64,000 nt of DNA from JACJWR01 sp963842975 (GTDB taxonomy: Bacteria; Actinomycetota; Actinomycetes; S36-B12; UBA10799): NCBI GenBank assembly GCA_963842975.1, contig CAWJIH010000007.1, positions 1-64,000 on the forward strand. The letters run 5' to 3'. Each line of letters begins with the position of its first letter. Positions within the stretch are counted from its first letter, which is position 1. The notes below the pieces were generated by a model. That model saw nothing but the letters and a program-made list of their open reading frames with translations, searched no databases and was not told the origin of the DNA. Below are positions 18,202-29,148 of the stretch, piece by piece. A program made the position numbers and the translations under genes.

Positions 18202-19593
18202 GCGGAGCCAACCCGTTCAACGCGCACGTGCCCGCGGATGCTTCTCTGGGTCAGCTGAGCGCTTCAATGGATATCTTGATCAAGCTCGTGAGTTGGGAGC
18301 TCGGGGAGCACTACGATCGCGGGCTTTCGGTACTCGACTTCCCGCTAGGACCAGGTTGGCTTGAACGGCTGGGCGGCTGGCGCGGCGAAAGGTTCCGCCT
18401 GCATGACCCTTCATTCGTGTTTGCCGAGCCCGAGTTCCACCCCGACTCTGTGACGTGGCGCGTCCTGCCACCTCGAACTCCGGTTCTTGTTGACCAGTTG
18501 ACCCGCGCACGAAGAACGCGGAACTTCTGGGAACACCAAGCCGTCGACCAGGACCTCAATCGCTATGGCGAGAGCGTGCGTCGTTACCGGCAGCTTGCCG
18601 AGAGCCTGGGGCTTGAGTCGGTCGTTGACGTCTGCGACGAGCTTATTCGCGAGGTGAAGGCGATTCGCTTGCGAGGTGGAGCTCCCGCTCCTTCCTCAAC
18701 CGGGGTCGTTGTGCAGTTGCAGGCACAGCTAGAGGACGCCGAGAAGGCTGTTGCAGAGGCACGCCGCGAACTCAACGAAAGGCAGTCGGAACAGGCGCGG
18801 CTGCAGGGCGATCAGGATCACAAACATGCGGAACTCAAGAAGCTGGTCGCAGCCAAGGAAGAGCAGTTGCTGCAGGCTCAGGATGATCTGACGCAAGTAC
18901 GCGAGCAGCTGCAACTGATGCGCCAGGAGATCAGGCTGCAAGCGGTCGAAGAGGCCGAGGGTCTTGAGCCCGGCGAACCGTGGCGAGGTGCCCTCGGTTC
19001 TCGGGTGATCTTCTTGAAGCCCCGGATGCGCGACCTTGTTGATCCGGAACTGGGAGTTTTGTTGTCGGACGAGCTTGGTCCTGTGGCGCGGGACGCGGCT
19101 CTTCGTTGGTTGGAGATTGAACCCGACGGTGGTCAGGTCCACCTCACGGCCGGTGGACACGCTGCCATCCAAAAGGGGCACTCGTTCCTGTACCTGGGTC
19201 AGCTGGATACGGCCATCAAATCCGTGGAGGAGGAGACCTCCAAGGCTGACGGTGGTAGCTCCGACGGGAACGGCTCCCTCCCGCGGGGAACGTGCTACGT
19301 CGACGCGAACCCGGACACCTGGACAAGGCGCGCTGTTGCCGCACCAGCACGAGATCACCGCTGACAGAAAAGACATCTATCAGTACACGACCGAAAGACT
19401 ACTTTCCGAGGTGCTCGGTCCCGCGGATGCCGAGTCGATTGCCGAGCAGCTTTGCGGTGACCTGACACCGGGCGAGCTCTTCCGTGTAACCAATGAGGGC
19501 GTTGTTTTGGCGAACAAGGGAGGCCAATACGTGCCACTGAGCCAGGTCGATCTTGACTACTGGTTCCGATGGGGGGAGACGCCGCAGTACTGA
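18198..19593 (+). CDS. HEPN-like (Swt1-type) coiled-coil protein, frameshifted near the end
   Basis: Residues about 95-150 hold RARRTRNFWEHQAVDQDLNR, an R-x4-H HEPN-type signature in a helical context like that of Swt1/DUF4145 domains, followed by YRQLAESLGLESVVDVCDEL. Residues about 175-260 form a long coiled coil (VVVQLQAQLEDAEKAVAEAR to LQLMRQEIRLQAVEE). The C-terminal part has VIFLKPRMRDLV and LHLTAGGHAAI-like strands. The frame is lost near 19300; the sensible end (DLTPGELFRVTNEGVVLANK to LDYWFRWGE) lies in another frame and stops at 19593. Full product about 464 aa. It is coupled to the small upstream gene and divergent from the GHKL operon. Inferred role: RNase-like effector of that system. 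Confidence 0.55.
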
Positions 19594-19655
19594 GTGTCCT
19601 TGCCAACAGGTCGCACAGCAGCGCCAGAGGTTCGGCTTCCCCGGGCTTCTGTGAT

Positions 19656-21482
19656 CTAGGCCGGGCGCTTCCAGACTTGGCATGCGATCTTCGCGAGCTG
19701 GCCGGATCGCCTGTCGATTTCCTCCTCGTTCCAGATCTCATTCGCCACGATCTCGGCGTTGAGGGCCAAGACGGACTGCTTGCGCAGGGCCTCTCGCTTC
19801 TTGGTCCACGCGGCGTTGCTCATTGAGGGGTTGAGGGCCTTCGTCACCAGCGTGAGGTTCCCGATGCGATTGACGTGGCGCTCGCGATTGTCCGTGGCCA
19901 CGATCTTGGCTGCAGTGTCGGACCCTGAAACCGGCCACCTCGACTTCCAGGACCGTGGCATCACGTGCTCAATTGTCAGGGAGTCGTAGTCGAAGTGGGC
20001 ATGCTCGCTCTTGCTCCGTCCTCGCTGCATATGGGCATCGATGGGGCCGAGAATCATGCGAATGCGCTCCTGGCTGACGCTGCCGTAGTAGCGCCTATCG
20101 GTGAACGATTCCGCTAAATCCTTGTCAGTCGGCCAGTCCAATCCGTAAGGCTTGTTGAGCAGGCCTTGCACAACAGCCTCGGCCAAGTCGTCTTGTGGGC
20201 CAGCTGATTTGGCGTGTTTGAGCACCTCCAGGAACGCCCGACCATATCCGCGAGTCTGCCCGCCCGCGATGAGTCGCCTCGTGACGAACGAGTCGATCGC
20301 CTCTGCTGCCCGTACGTGCTGTTCTTGTGGGAGCCGTTCCGGCGCTATGGTCCGCAACCAAGCCAGCAGTGGGACTGCGGTTGTGACACCGAGCTTTTCC
20401 ATCCGGCGATAGACCTCAGCGATGGCCGGAGGCATGTCGTTGGGACGCTCGTAGATCTGTCGGTACTCGCGTGCAAGATCATGGATGCTGGACAGGATCT
20501 CGGGCAGCTTCTCGGTGGTGTCGCGCAGATATACCCGGGCCTCTCCGTAGAGGTGCCCCAGGTTGACTTCGTCGGCCGTTTGGATGGTCAGCCAGGTGGC
20601 GAGAAGCTGGTCTCGCCGACCGCGGGACGCGTGTCCTCGCCCGATGTTCCCGCCCCACCAGTCCTGGTCGAAGGGTGCCCAATATCTGTCGTACAGTTCA
20701 TCCACCTCAGCCTCACTGACCTCCGCGCGCATGAACAGGAGGTTCTTCACCAAGTCGGCGGCAGAGAGAGGAGTCTGCCGGCCATTCAGGACCTCGAAGA
20801 TCAGCTGTGCATCGTCGAGGTTCTCGAGGTAAACCACGACTAGCTTGATCTTGTGTGCCAGCGCGTCCACGAGTGCGCCAAAGAATTTCTGGGCGTCTGT
20901 GCCAGCTGCGCCTGCGCTGTCGGCCGCGGCCTTGATCCGGTCCGCAAAGTACTGGCGTGCGGCGACATAGCGGTGTTCGGAGGTCGGGGTCGGACTCATG
21001 GCAGAAACCCACTGTTGCCGGTCACGTCGGCGCGGCCAGAGTTTGTAGACCTCCTCTTCGTCGATGACGTCGTCTTCGTCGAGAAAGACCAGTTTGTGCA
21101 CTTGCCGGGCACGGCGCTTCAGAGAATCGTCGATCATCGCATCAAGCAGGCCTCTGAGCAGCAAGTAGATAGTTGTGAGCCTTTGCTGCCCATCGATAAC
21201 CCATGCTTCCTGGACGTGTGCACCTCGTGCTTGGAGCACCTGGAGGACGATCGCACCGAGGAAGTGAGGGGCCACCGTGGCGTCATCGTTGGTGGGATCG
21301 GCGCCACGTGCCTCGGCGGTCTCCCGAGCCCTGACCAGCCGGTCGGTCACATCAAGCACGTCGTCCATGAGGAGTTCCCATTGGCCCTCCTCGGTCCATT
21401 CGTAGTCACGCTGATAGGTGGGGATCAGGTGTCGTCGATCCAGGTTCAGCAACCCACCCAGCGCCACGTCTTCAGCCTTCAT
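19656..21482 (-). CDS. DUF262/DUF1524 (GmrSD-like) nuclease, 608 aa
   Basis: The N-terminal DUF262 domain shows IPTYQRDYEW (residues about 21-30) and IDGQQRLTTIYLLLRG (about 94-109), the ParB/sulfiredoxin-like nucleotide-binding motifs of GmrS. The C-terminal DUF1524 domain has the His-Asn-His nuclease signature in LTIEHVMPRSW, then HVNRIGNLTLVTKALNPSMS. Fused proteins of this kind are type IV restriction enzymes acting on modified DNA, or components of multi-gene defence loci. The length is normal and the gene appears intact. Its start overlaps the end of the SNF2 gene by 11 bases, so it belongs to the same operon as the methylase and DGQHR genes. Confidence 0.85.
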   Translation of the reverse strand: MKAEDVALGGLLNLDRRHLIPTYQRDYEWTEEGQWELLMDDVLDVTDRLVRARETAEARGADPTNDDATVAPHFLGAIVLQVLQARGAHVQEAWVIDGQQRLTTIYLLLRGLLDAMIDDSLKRRARQVHKLVFLDEDDVIDEEEVYKLWPRRRDRQQWVSAMSPTPTSEHRYVAARQYFADRIKAAADSAGAAGTDAQKFFGALVDALAHKIKLVVVYLENLDDAQLIFEVLNGRQTPLSAADLVKNLLFMRAEVSEAEVDELYDRYWAPFDQDWWGGNIGRGHASRGRRDQLLATWLTIQTADEVNLGHLYGEARVYLRDTTEKLPEILSSIHDLAREYRQIYERPNDMPPAIAEVYRRMEKLGVTTAVPLLAWLRTIAPERLPQEQHVRAAEAIDSFVTRRLIAGGQTRGYGRAFLEVLKHAKSAGPQDDLAEAVVQGLLNKPYGLDWPTDKDLAESFTDRRYYGSVSQERIRMILGPIDAHMQRGRSKSEHAHFDYDSLTIEHVMPRSWKSRWPVSGSDTAAKIVATDNRERHVNRIGNLTLVTKALNPSMSNAAWTKKREALRKQSVLALNAEIVANEIWNEEEIDRRSGQLAKIACQVWKRPA

Positions 21483-24400
21483 CAGCCATCACCCAATCCC
21501 GTCCCTGCACGGCCATCCAGGCGATCAGGTGCACATCGCTCGGTTCTAGATGCTCCAGGGGTTCAGCACCCATGACGGGCTGCAAGCCCGCCGCCTCCAC
21601 CAGCTCCTTGACCATGCGTATCTTCTCGCCGGGTTCCACGTCGCTTCGCATCGCGTTGCGAACCTCGCGCAGTACCCGTTCGGGCGGATTGGCGTTGAGG
21701 CGGTTGGAGAGCTCACGCTGCTCGCCTGGGGAGAGCACGAGTGCGCCATGGTCGGCCACTAGGTCAGCAGCGTCCCGCAGCGCCTTTGGCACATCGGGCA
21801 GCAACGCTGCCGGGTCGGTCAACTTCAGCCAGTCGCCCAATGCGGCGCTGCTAGCGATGCCCCATGCCTCGAAGGCCCCCTCGAATGCAGAGTCGGGGAG
21901 GTCACGAAGCGTATCCGGGACGCCCGGATCGGCCGTGATCAGGCAGGTTAAGGTGTCGTCGTCAATGATCGGCCGTTGTGTCGCTGAGGCGTCAGTCCCG
22001 GTCTCCGGGTCAGTATCAAACCAACCCTCGCCAGCCATCTCCTCGGTCGCCGGCCGCCAGGTGCCAGGCTCCACAGGGACGAACCTGAACCAGGGCGTGT
22101 CGTGCTCTCCCATCTTGATGCAGAAGACGTATCCGCTGCGGGCGGCTCGGGGGTTCACAAAGCCACTGCCGGACATCCAGGGCAGCTCCTCGACGGCTTG
22201 TGCCGTGAACGGATCGGCCAGAGCTTGGGCCAGCCGGCGTCGATATTCCTCACCTGATAGGGCCGCAGAGGCTCCGCCGTTTTCGAAGAGCTGTGGATTC
22301 TCAGCGCGCAGTTGCTCAATTTGCTCGCGAGTGTCTCGCAGGTTGACCTCGAATTTGCTGTGGAAGCCCGGCAGCACCTCGCCGGTGCCGATTGCCGCGT
22401 CTGCGTAGGCCAGCTTGCGTTGCAGCGCCTCCTCGAGCCCCAGAAGTGCATCCAGGTGCTGCGACGGGAAGAAGCAGCCCAGAACGACCGTCGCATGTTT
22501 GCTACCGATGCGATCGATCCGTCCGTGGCGTTGCACCAGGCGCATCGGGTTCCAGGGCAAGTCGTAGTTGATGATCCGCCCGGCCTGCTGCAGGTTGACG
22601 CCTTCGGAGAGCACGTCGGTGGTGAACAGCAGGTCGAACACGTCCTCGCTCAAGGGGGTGCCGTCCGGCGCCAATTTTCCCGCGGTCTCAGGAGCGAAAC
22701 CGGCAAGCACTCGTGCCCGGTGACCCTGGTCCACACCCGTCTTCTGACCCTTGATGGTGTCGGCTATGCGGTCACGGTAATCCGAGAGCGGATCGTCATC
22801 GGGTGCGGCTGCGACGGCCGCCGATACCCGCTCTGCGACGTCGTCGATGGTGTCCGCATAGGACGAGAAGATCAGTACCTTTCTGCGCGCGGACGAGGAG
22901 AGGCCAGTACGGTCAGTCGACCGAGCTTCGGTGGCGATGGATCTCAATTCCTCCACCAGTCGCTCAGCTTTTGGGTCCGCGCCAGTGCAGGCGACGTCGG
23001 CCAGCTCGCGCAATTTCTCCAGCAACACCAAATCGGCCTCGACGTCGTCGTAGAGCGCGTCACCGTGGTAGTCCTCGATGTCGGTCACACCCTCGGCTGC
23101 GTCGGTGTCAAGGGAGGCAACCCACTGATCGAGGTCCTCGTCCTCGCTGCCCGTCCAGTCGCGCAGGGCCGTGCCGGTCAGGACGTAGCCCTCATTGACG
23201 GCCGCAAGGAATTGCCGGTGGCCGGCTAGCAGAGTGCCCAAGGTGCGACGCAGCGCCGCGGGGCTGGACTCCAAACGCTTCAGGAGTGCCGATCGCAGCA
23301 GCCCGCTGTTGGAGATCTGGTAGTTGGCGAGCTCGCCGTCAAGCAAGTAGGCGCTCGGCGTGTAGCGCGCCAGCATCAATCGTCCGGGGTCGGCCTGACG
23401 ATCTGCGTAGGGTGACACAAGAGGGGCGTGATCTGGAACCTCCAGCGCGTAAACCATGGCGTCCAACAGCGCGGCACCGGCCTCGTCGAGCTCGTAGTCC
23501 ACGCGCTTGGCCCGTGGCGTCGGGAAGCGGATAGTTGCTTTCGAACCATCCGGCATTGTGATCTCATCGTTGGGGTAGAACTGTTTGACGAACTTGCGGG
23601 TGCGACGCACAGCCACCTGGTCCATCAGGTCGAAGAGGTGCTCGGGCGACAGCGAATCCGGCTCCATCGATTGGGCTTCGCGAATGTAGTCGCGGATACT
23701 CGGAATCCCCAAGCCCACAAAAGCCGCGTCGTCTCGCACGAAATACCCGATGAGCGTGTGCAGGTCCATCAGCGAGTTGTTCACGGGGGTTGCGGTGAGC
23801 AAGACGACCTTCTTTGGGTTCAGTCCCGCCACGAGCCGGTATACCGCCGCTGATCGCTGCGCGTTGGGGTTGCGCAGGTTGTGGGCTTCGTCGATCACCA
23901 CGAGCGCGTAGTCGTCGAGCTCCTCAAGGAACTGCTCATGGTCGGGGTTGTCCTCGGCGCTCTTGAGTCGCAACTCGTCGTAGGACATGACATCGACCCG
24001 GCGGGAGAAGTCGAACCGTCGCAGGAACGGCTCCCACATGCTTTCCTTCAACGCAGCTGGGCACACGATAAGCACCTGCTGTCGGTCGATGCTGGCGGCT
24101 CTGGCGATCACTTCGCCCGCCAGGAACGTTTTGCCCAGCCCAACCTCGTCGGCTACCAGGACGCCACCGAGGGACTCCAGAAGTCGAGTCATCCGGGCCA
24201 CACCATCGAGCTGGAATCCCGTGAGGTCCAACACTGTTCGTGGCGATCCTCATCGCCCATGGAATCCGCGTAGAGCTCCTTGAGCATGCGAATGAAGACG
24301 ATCCATGGGTCGTGCGGTTCCCACGTGGCCTCGTAGATCGCCGCAAGGTCGTAGGGTTCGGACTGGTTCCACAGTTCGTCGAACCACTCGCGCACGAGCT

Positions 24401-24992
24401 GGACGTAGCCGCCGCTGCCGGCGGGGTAGCCTAGGTTGAGTTCAGCGTTGCTGCTCAGGCCGGCACGGGTGAAGTTGCTGGAGCCTGCCAGCACGGCGGG
24501 TAAGGCGTCGTGGTCGGCGATGTAGGCCTTGCCGTGCAGGAAACCCTCGGTGAAGCGACGGACTTCCACCATTGGGCTGCCATCCCCACTTCTGCTTTCA
24601 GCCAGGCAAGGAAGCGCGCTGTTACTTCCACGTTCTCGCGGCTGAAGCCAAGGAGATCACGTTCCATGGCGAGCCAATGCAGGTGATTCTCAAGGGCGTC
24701 GTCAAGTTTGTCGTCGCGGTCGGCTGAGGACAATTCGATCGCGCGGTCAGTGGCGGGGTCGGGTTCCGCACCCAAGAGAAGCCGCACACGGGGAGTCTCT
24801 CCAGCTCGGCAGCCAGCAGCGAGAAGCCGCCGGGGTTGATGTAGGCCGTTGCGATGGACACGTCGGGCGGGTTGGCGAGCTGCTCGCGCATGCCTTTGAG
24901 CATGCGGTTGATCTCGCCTGCAACCGTCTCACCGCGGTCATGCCGGTTGGTGGCGAAGACCGGGGGAAGGTTGAAAGGTGGTCGTCAGTCAT
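21472..24992 (-). CDS. PLD-SNF2 helicase-nuclease, split by several frameshifts
   Basis: The SNF2 part (from 24234) is a continuous 920-residue frame: FQLDGVARMTRLL, Walker A DEVGLGKT, LLVVIDEAH-type box (ALVVIDEAHNLRN), LLTATPVNNSLMDL, and helicase motif VI QRHGRIDRIGS. Upstream, three other frames carry a phospholipase D-like nuclease domain: FLHGKAYIADHD and LAGSSNFTRAGLSSNAELN. An N-terminal segment starts MTDDHLSTFP at an ATG overlapping the methylase stop by 8 bases. At about 24234, 24584 and 24790 adding one base to a short G or C run restores a single frame, and one more shift lies near 24960. The repaired protein would be about 1,175 aa. Class 1 DISARM also has a SNF2 protein with a methylase, but this PLD fusion is different. 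Expected role: DNA translocase and nuclease. Confidence 0.8.
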
Positions 24993-27900
24993 CCGTGGTC
25001 CCCGAGGTTGTGGTCCAGTTGTCGAAGTGGGTCAGGGCAGCATCTAGCCGTGGCCGGTAGTCCCAGCCCACGTGGAAGGTTTCGAAGATGTGGGTGAACT
25101 GTTCACGGGTTAGGCCGTAGAGAAGGCCGACGAGGGCATCGAGTTCGGCGATGAGGTCGTCCTTCTCGGCCTGATCCGTCACCGATCCGACCGGTACACC
25201 GACTTCGGCGGCCCATGCCTCGTATCGGTCATCCACCGCAGCAAGGCGGCCGGAGATCTCAACGACGCGCTGCCTAAGGGGATCGTCGCCGCGGGCCGCG
25301 GGACAGGGAAAGCGCTCAAGGAGAGTGAAACTCATTGTGGTCTCCACGAATCGTCGGGCGTACCAGTCAATCGGCAGACTGCGACATGACACCAAGTAGA
25401 AAGGCCTCGTCCTTCGGCCAGCCCTCGCTGCTTGAACAGGTACGGCGCCTTGTGCACCACTGCGACCCCGGGTGGAATCAGAGCGCACAGCAGCGTGCGT
25501 GAGTCGGTGGCCCGTGCCACGTCACGGAAAGCGATTCGTGCGCGCTTCATCGGCAGCGTCTCCGGATCATTGGCCCACTCTCGGCGCATCCCGTAGAAGG
25601 CGGAGGATGCCAGCCTGATCTGCCGTTGCCGCCTGGCCTGCAGTAGGGCCTCGATTTCGGCTGGGTTGGCATAGGCATAAGGCTGACCGAAGTCTGGGTC
25701 CCAGAGGTTGAAACTTGCCCCAGTCAGTACCGGGAGGGTGTGGTCCTCTGCGGGATGCTGCACGTCGAAGTCGAAGTACGCCTTCTCTTTTGTCGTATCC
25801 GTTTCCCGGTGTGGGCGGAACTTCCACCCGCCTGTTTCGCTCCCGAAGTTCGGATGTGTCCGCATCTGCGCGAAGATCGGTAGGGATTCGGCATCAGGCA
25901 GAAGTGGAAACGCAGCTGTGTCTGTCCAGCTGAGGACCTCCTCTGCGGGAAAGGTAGAGACGGCAGCCGGGTCGGCCATGCCAGCGAGAAACGCCTCGCG
26001 GGAGTTGTAGGGACCCTGTAGTGCCACCGTCCGGGTGCCGGTGCCGCCGCGCCTGTAGGAGAGAGCAGACACCGTGTACTGAGGGTGAATCGATGGGAAA
26101 ACCCACTGGCGATTATTGACGACCATCGCCAGATCGACGATGTCGCCATCTCGCATCAGTTCTCGGCGCCATAAGGCACAGGCGGATCCGGCGAATGCTG
26201 TGCGCGGGAGCACGACGCCGATCATTCCGCCGAACCGGATGCCGTTCAGGAAGCGCCATGCGAAAGCCGCCATGAGATCTATGTCACCTGCACCAATCCC
26301 AGGGTAGGGACCCGCCTTGACCAAAGCTGCGGTCGCCTTCGCCTGGGCAAGTTCGCTTTCGTAGGCAGCCCCAAGGTCGGGACGTTCGGCCTCATAGGAC
26401 GCGATCGCTTCGTTCTTGTCCTTCTGGCTCATCGACCTAAGACCAGGAAAGCGAACAGCCCACCACGCGTGCGTCTCAACCTTGAGCTTCTCCCAAGGCG
26501 GATTCCCGAGGATGACGTCGAAGCCCGGGTTCTCGCGGAGGAAGACTTCGGGAAATAGGTAGGGGAGGTGCGCCGGATCCGCAGCTGCGACCTCCTTCGC
26601 CACCGCTCGTTCGGTGGCCAATTCTTGGAGGTCTGCGGCCTCGGTGACTGAGCCCGGGTCGATAAGGTTGAGCCGGGTGGCGACCACGGCATCGAACAGA
26701 AGCTTGGCCGGCTCGGCTGTAGCCATTGCCTCACGAATGGCCTCGGCATTGTGACGCGCGTCCGCTTTCGTCGCCTCTGCCGAGTTGGATGCCTCGACCA
26801 GAAGCTCCCGAGCGGCGTTGAGTTCATCCCGGATGGCGTCGCTGTATATCGATAATTGGCCCCCAGTTGCACCTGGATCCAGAACGCCGAGCGCTTCCTC
26901 AATGGTGCCGACCCCGGTGAGGGAGTTGCCCGCGACGAGGTTGTGGTCCAGCGTGCTCATCGGAAGGCCCGGAACGAACGTGGTGATCCAGATGGCCAGG
27001 CGAGCGAGCTCGACAGCCATGGGGTTGATGTCAAGGCCGTAGATGCATCGGCGGGCGATTTGACGGCGCAGCAGTTGCGCGGGGTCAACCTCATCTGCCG
27101 CGGAATCGTCACCGAGCGCGGCTCTGGCCGCCTCGTCAAGAGCCCTCAGCTCGTCAGCGATGGACGGCAGCGGGTGCTCGGTGAGGAAGTCGCGCATGGC
27201 GGCTTCGAGGTGGTCTATGGCGGCGGTGAGGAAATGCGCTGAACCCATGGAGAGGTCGGCGACGCGGAAGTCGAAGAACGCCGCAGACGCCGCCGCCTCG
27301 TCGCCATCGTCCATGAGCGTCTGGATGCGTTCAAGGTGAGCAGTCAAGGCGGGATCGAGTGAGCGCTCCAGCAGGTGCTCAACGATGATGTGCGGCGTGA
27401 AGTAGGTTCCGGTGGCCTTGCGTTCGCCGGACTTGGAGTGGAAGTAGACCCCGCCTGCCGGGATAACAACCTCTTCGCCAGGCTTGGGGGGTGCATAGAT
27501 CTCCTTGGTCTTGCCCTTCTCCTTGACAGTTGTGACCGTCAAGTCGCTAGGTGCGAGGGAGAGCGAGGACTCCAGCAGCCCCTCGTAGATGGTGCCGAAT
27601 TCCCGAACCGACAGCGAGCGGAAGTCGACGGGCCCTGCACCGCCTCCTGTGAGGTCATCAACGAGAAGGGCCCTGAGTACGGGTCCCATGACATCGTTGC
27701 TGATCCGGATGGAGTCCAGCAGGGCTCCCTCGGCGTGAAGGTCGGCATCTGTGCCAAAGAGACCGCCGTTGTAGGCGGGTACGTTCCAGTCCTTGTCGCC
27801 GGAGTCGATGACCCTCCACACCTGAGCGAGGTCGTCCCAGAGCGAAGTTGAGTCTGCCTCGAATGCCTGGTGTGGGTTGGCAGCCAAGTCTTTCGCGCGG

Positions 27901-29078
27901 GTCTTGAGTGCGTGGCGGTCGTACTGCTCGTTGCGCCCGTAGGGAAGCAACTGGGAGTCTTCCGCGTAGGCCTGAAACAGCAGACGAAACAGGACCTTCA
28001 AGCTCAGGCGGTAGGCGAGGTCAAGTTGGTCCTGGGTCAGCTCGTCGCCTGTATGTGCGGCGAGGGCCTTGGCTACCGCTTCCGACAAGCGAGGCATGAT
28101 TTCTTCGTAGACCCGCGCACGTAGTCGCTCGCCCAGGGCGACGGCGTACTGGGACGAGCCGTCGAGAATCTGCTGAGTGCTACCGCCGGGAGCAAGTGCG
28201 GCTGCTGAGAACACAAGCGGCAACAGGGCTGCCTGCTCGGCGTCGATGACGGCAAGGTCAATCTCGAACCAAGTGTCGGCCTGGCCGCGCTGTCCCACCC
28301 CGACGCCCGGTCGGGCGGGGTGCAATCGCAGCCGGGAGCCCCGCATGACGATCAGCCATGGCACTTCCTGCTTGGCTGCGACGTTTAGCCCCCAGGCAAC
28401 GGGGGAGACGCCGAATCGAGGTGCCCGGGCATCGAATTGCTCGTCAGCTTGCAGGAGTACCGCGACTGCCCTGGGGACCTCGTCGGACGACAGCAGCAGG
28501 GCCTGACCGGCCGTGCGTCTGGTGGAGTAGCCGAGCGCCTTGATGAGCGGCTCGTCGCTGAGGCTCAGGAGTTCACCTGCTTGCGTGCGAGCCTGGGCCC
28601 AGTCGGCGCGATTGGGGACTGACATGTCGAGGAAGTGGCGGGCGAAGAGACCCTCGTTCGTGACGCCCGCGTTGCTGGACGATGTCGCTGCCTTGACCAG
28701 GGCGGACATCCTGTGCCGGGCGGCTAGCCGGTCAGGCTCGTCCAAAGCAGCCTGCAGGACCCGCAGGGCCTGAGCCCGGCTCAACGCGACGGGTGTCATC
28801 TCAACTTCGGGCCCCAGAAGCCACGCCGTGGTGTCGTTGAAGAGTGCAACCACGAGAGGAAAGGCCTTCTTGCCCTTGCGCAAAGAGTGAAGCTTGCGAA
28901 GCAGGTCTCGTGAGGGCTCCCCTTGACCCTTCCACGCGGCAAGGGCAACTTGAAGCCCGACGTTCTGCTGATCGGGGCCAGTGACGATTGAGAGGGGTCT
29001 GAGGCTCGCGGGCGGGGAGGGAACTACCCATGCAATCGGTTTGCTGGCACCCGTCAATCCGTATGTCTCGATGGCCAT
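24985..29078 (-). CDS. Adenine-specific DNA methylase (Eco57I-like), frameshifted near the end
   Basis: A very large N6-adenine methylase with N-terminal alpha-helical regions, the KATGTYFTPHIIVEHLLERS motif, SAM-binding motif I VADLSMGSAHFL (Met replaces the common Cys), YGLDINPMAVELARLAIW, and catalytic motif IV VILGNPPWEKL. The C-terminal recognition part follows. The frame breaks near 25422 and again near 25390; the true end is IDWYARRFVETTMSFTLLER, then AEKDDLIAELDALVGLLYGL, stopping at 24985. Repaired length is about 1,364 aa. I chose the ATG at 29078 (MAIETYGLTGASKP). It follows the DGQHR gene by 70 bases and overlaps the helicase gene. It should mark host DNA so that the helicase-nuclease and DUF262 proteins spare it. 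Confidence 0.85.
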
Positions 29079-29148
29079 GGTCACGACCCTAGTGCGGAGG
29101 CACGACACAAAGCCCCGCAATGGAACAGGCAGGGACTGGGACAATTCA

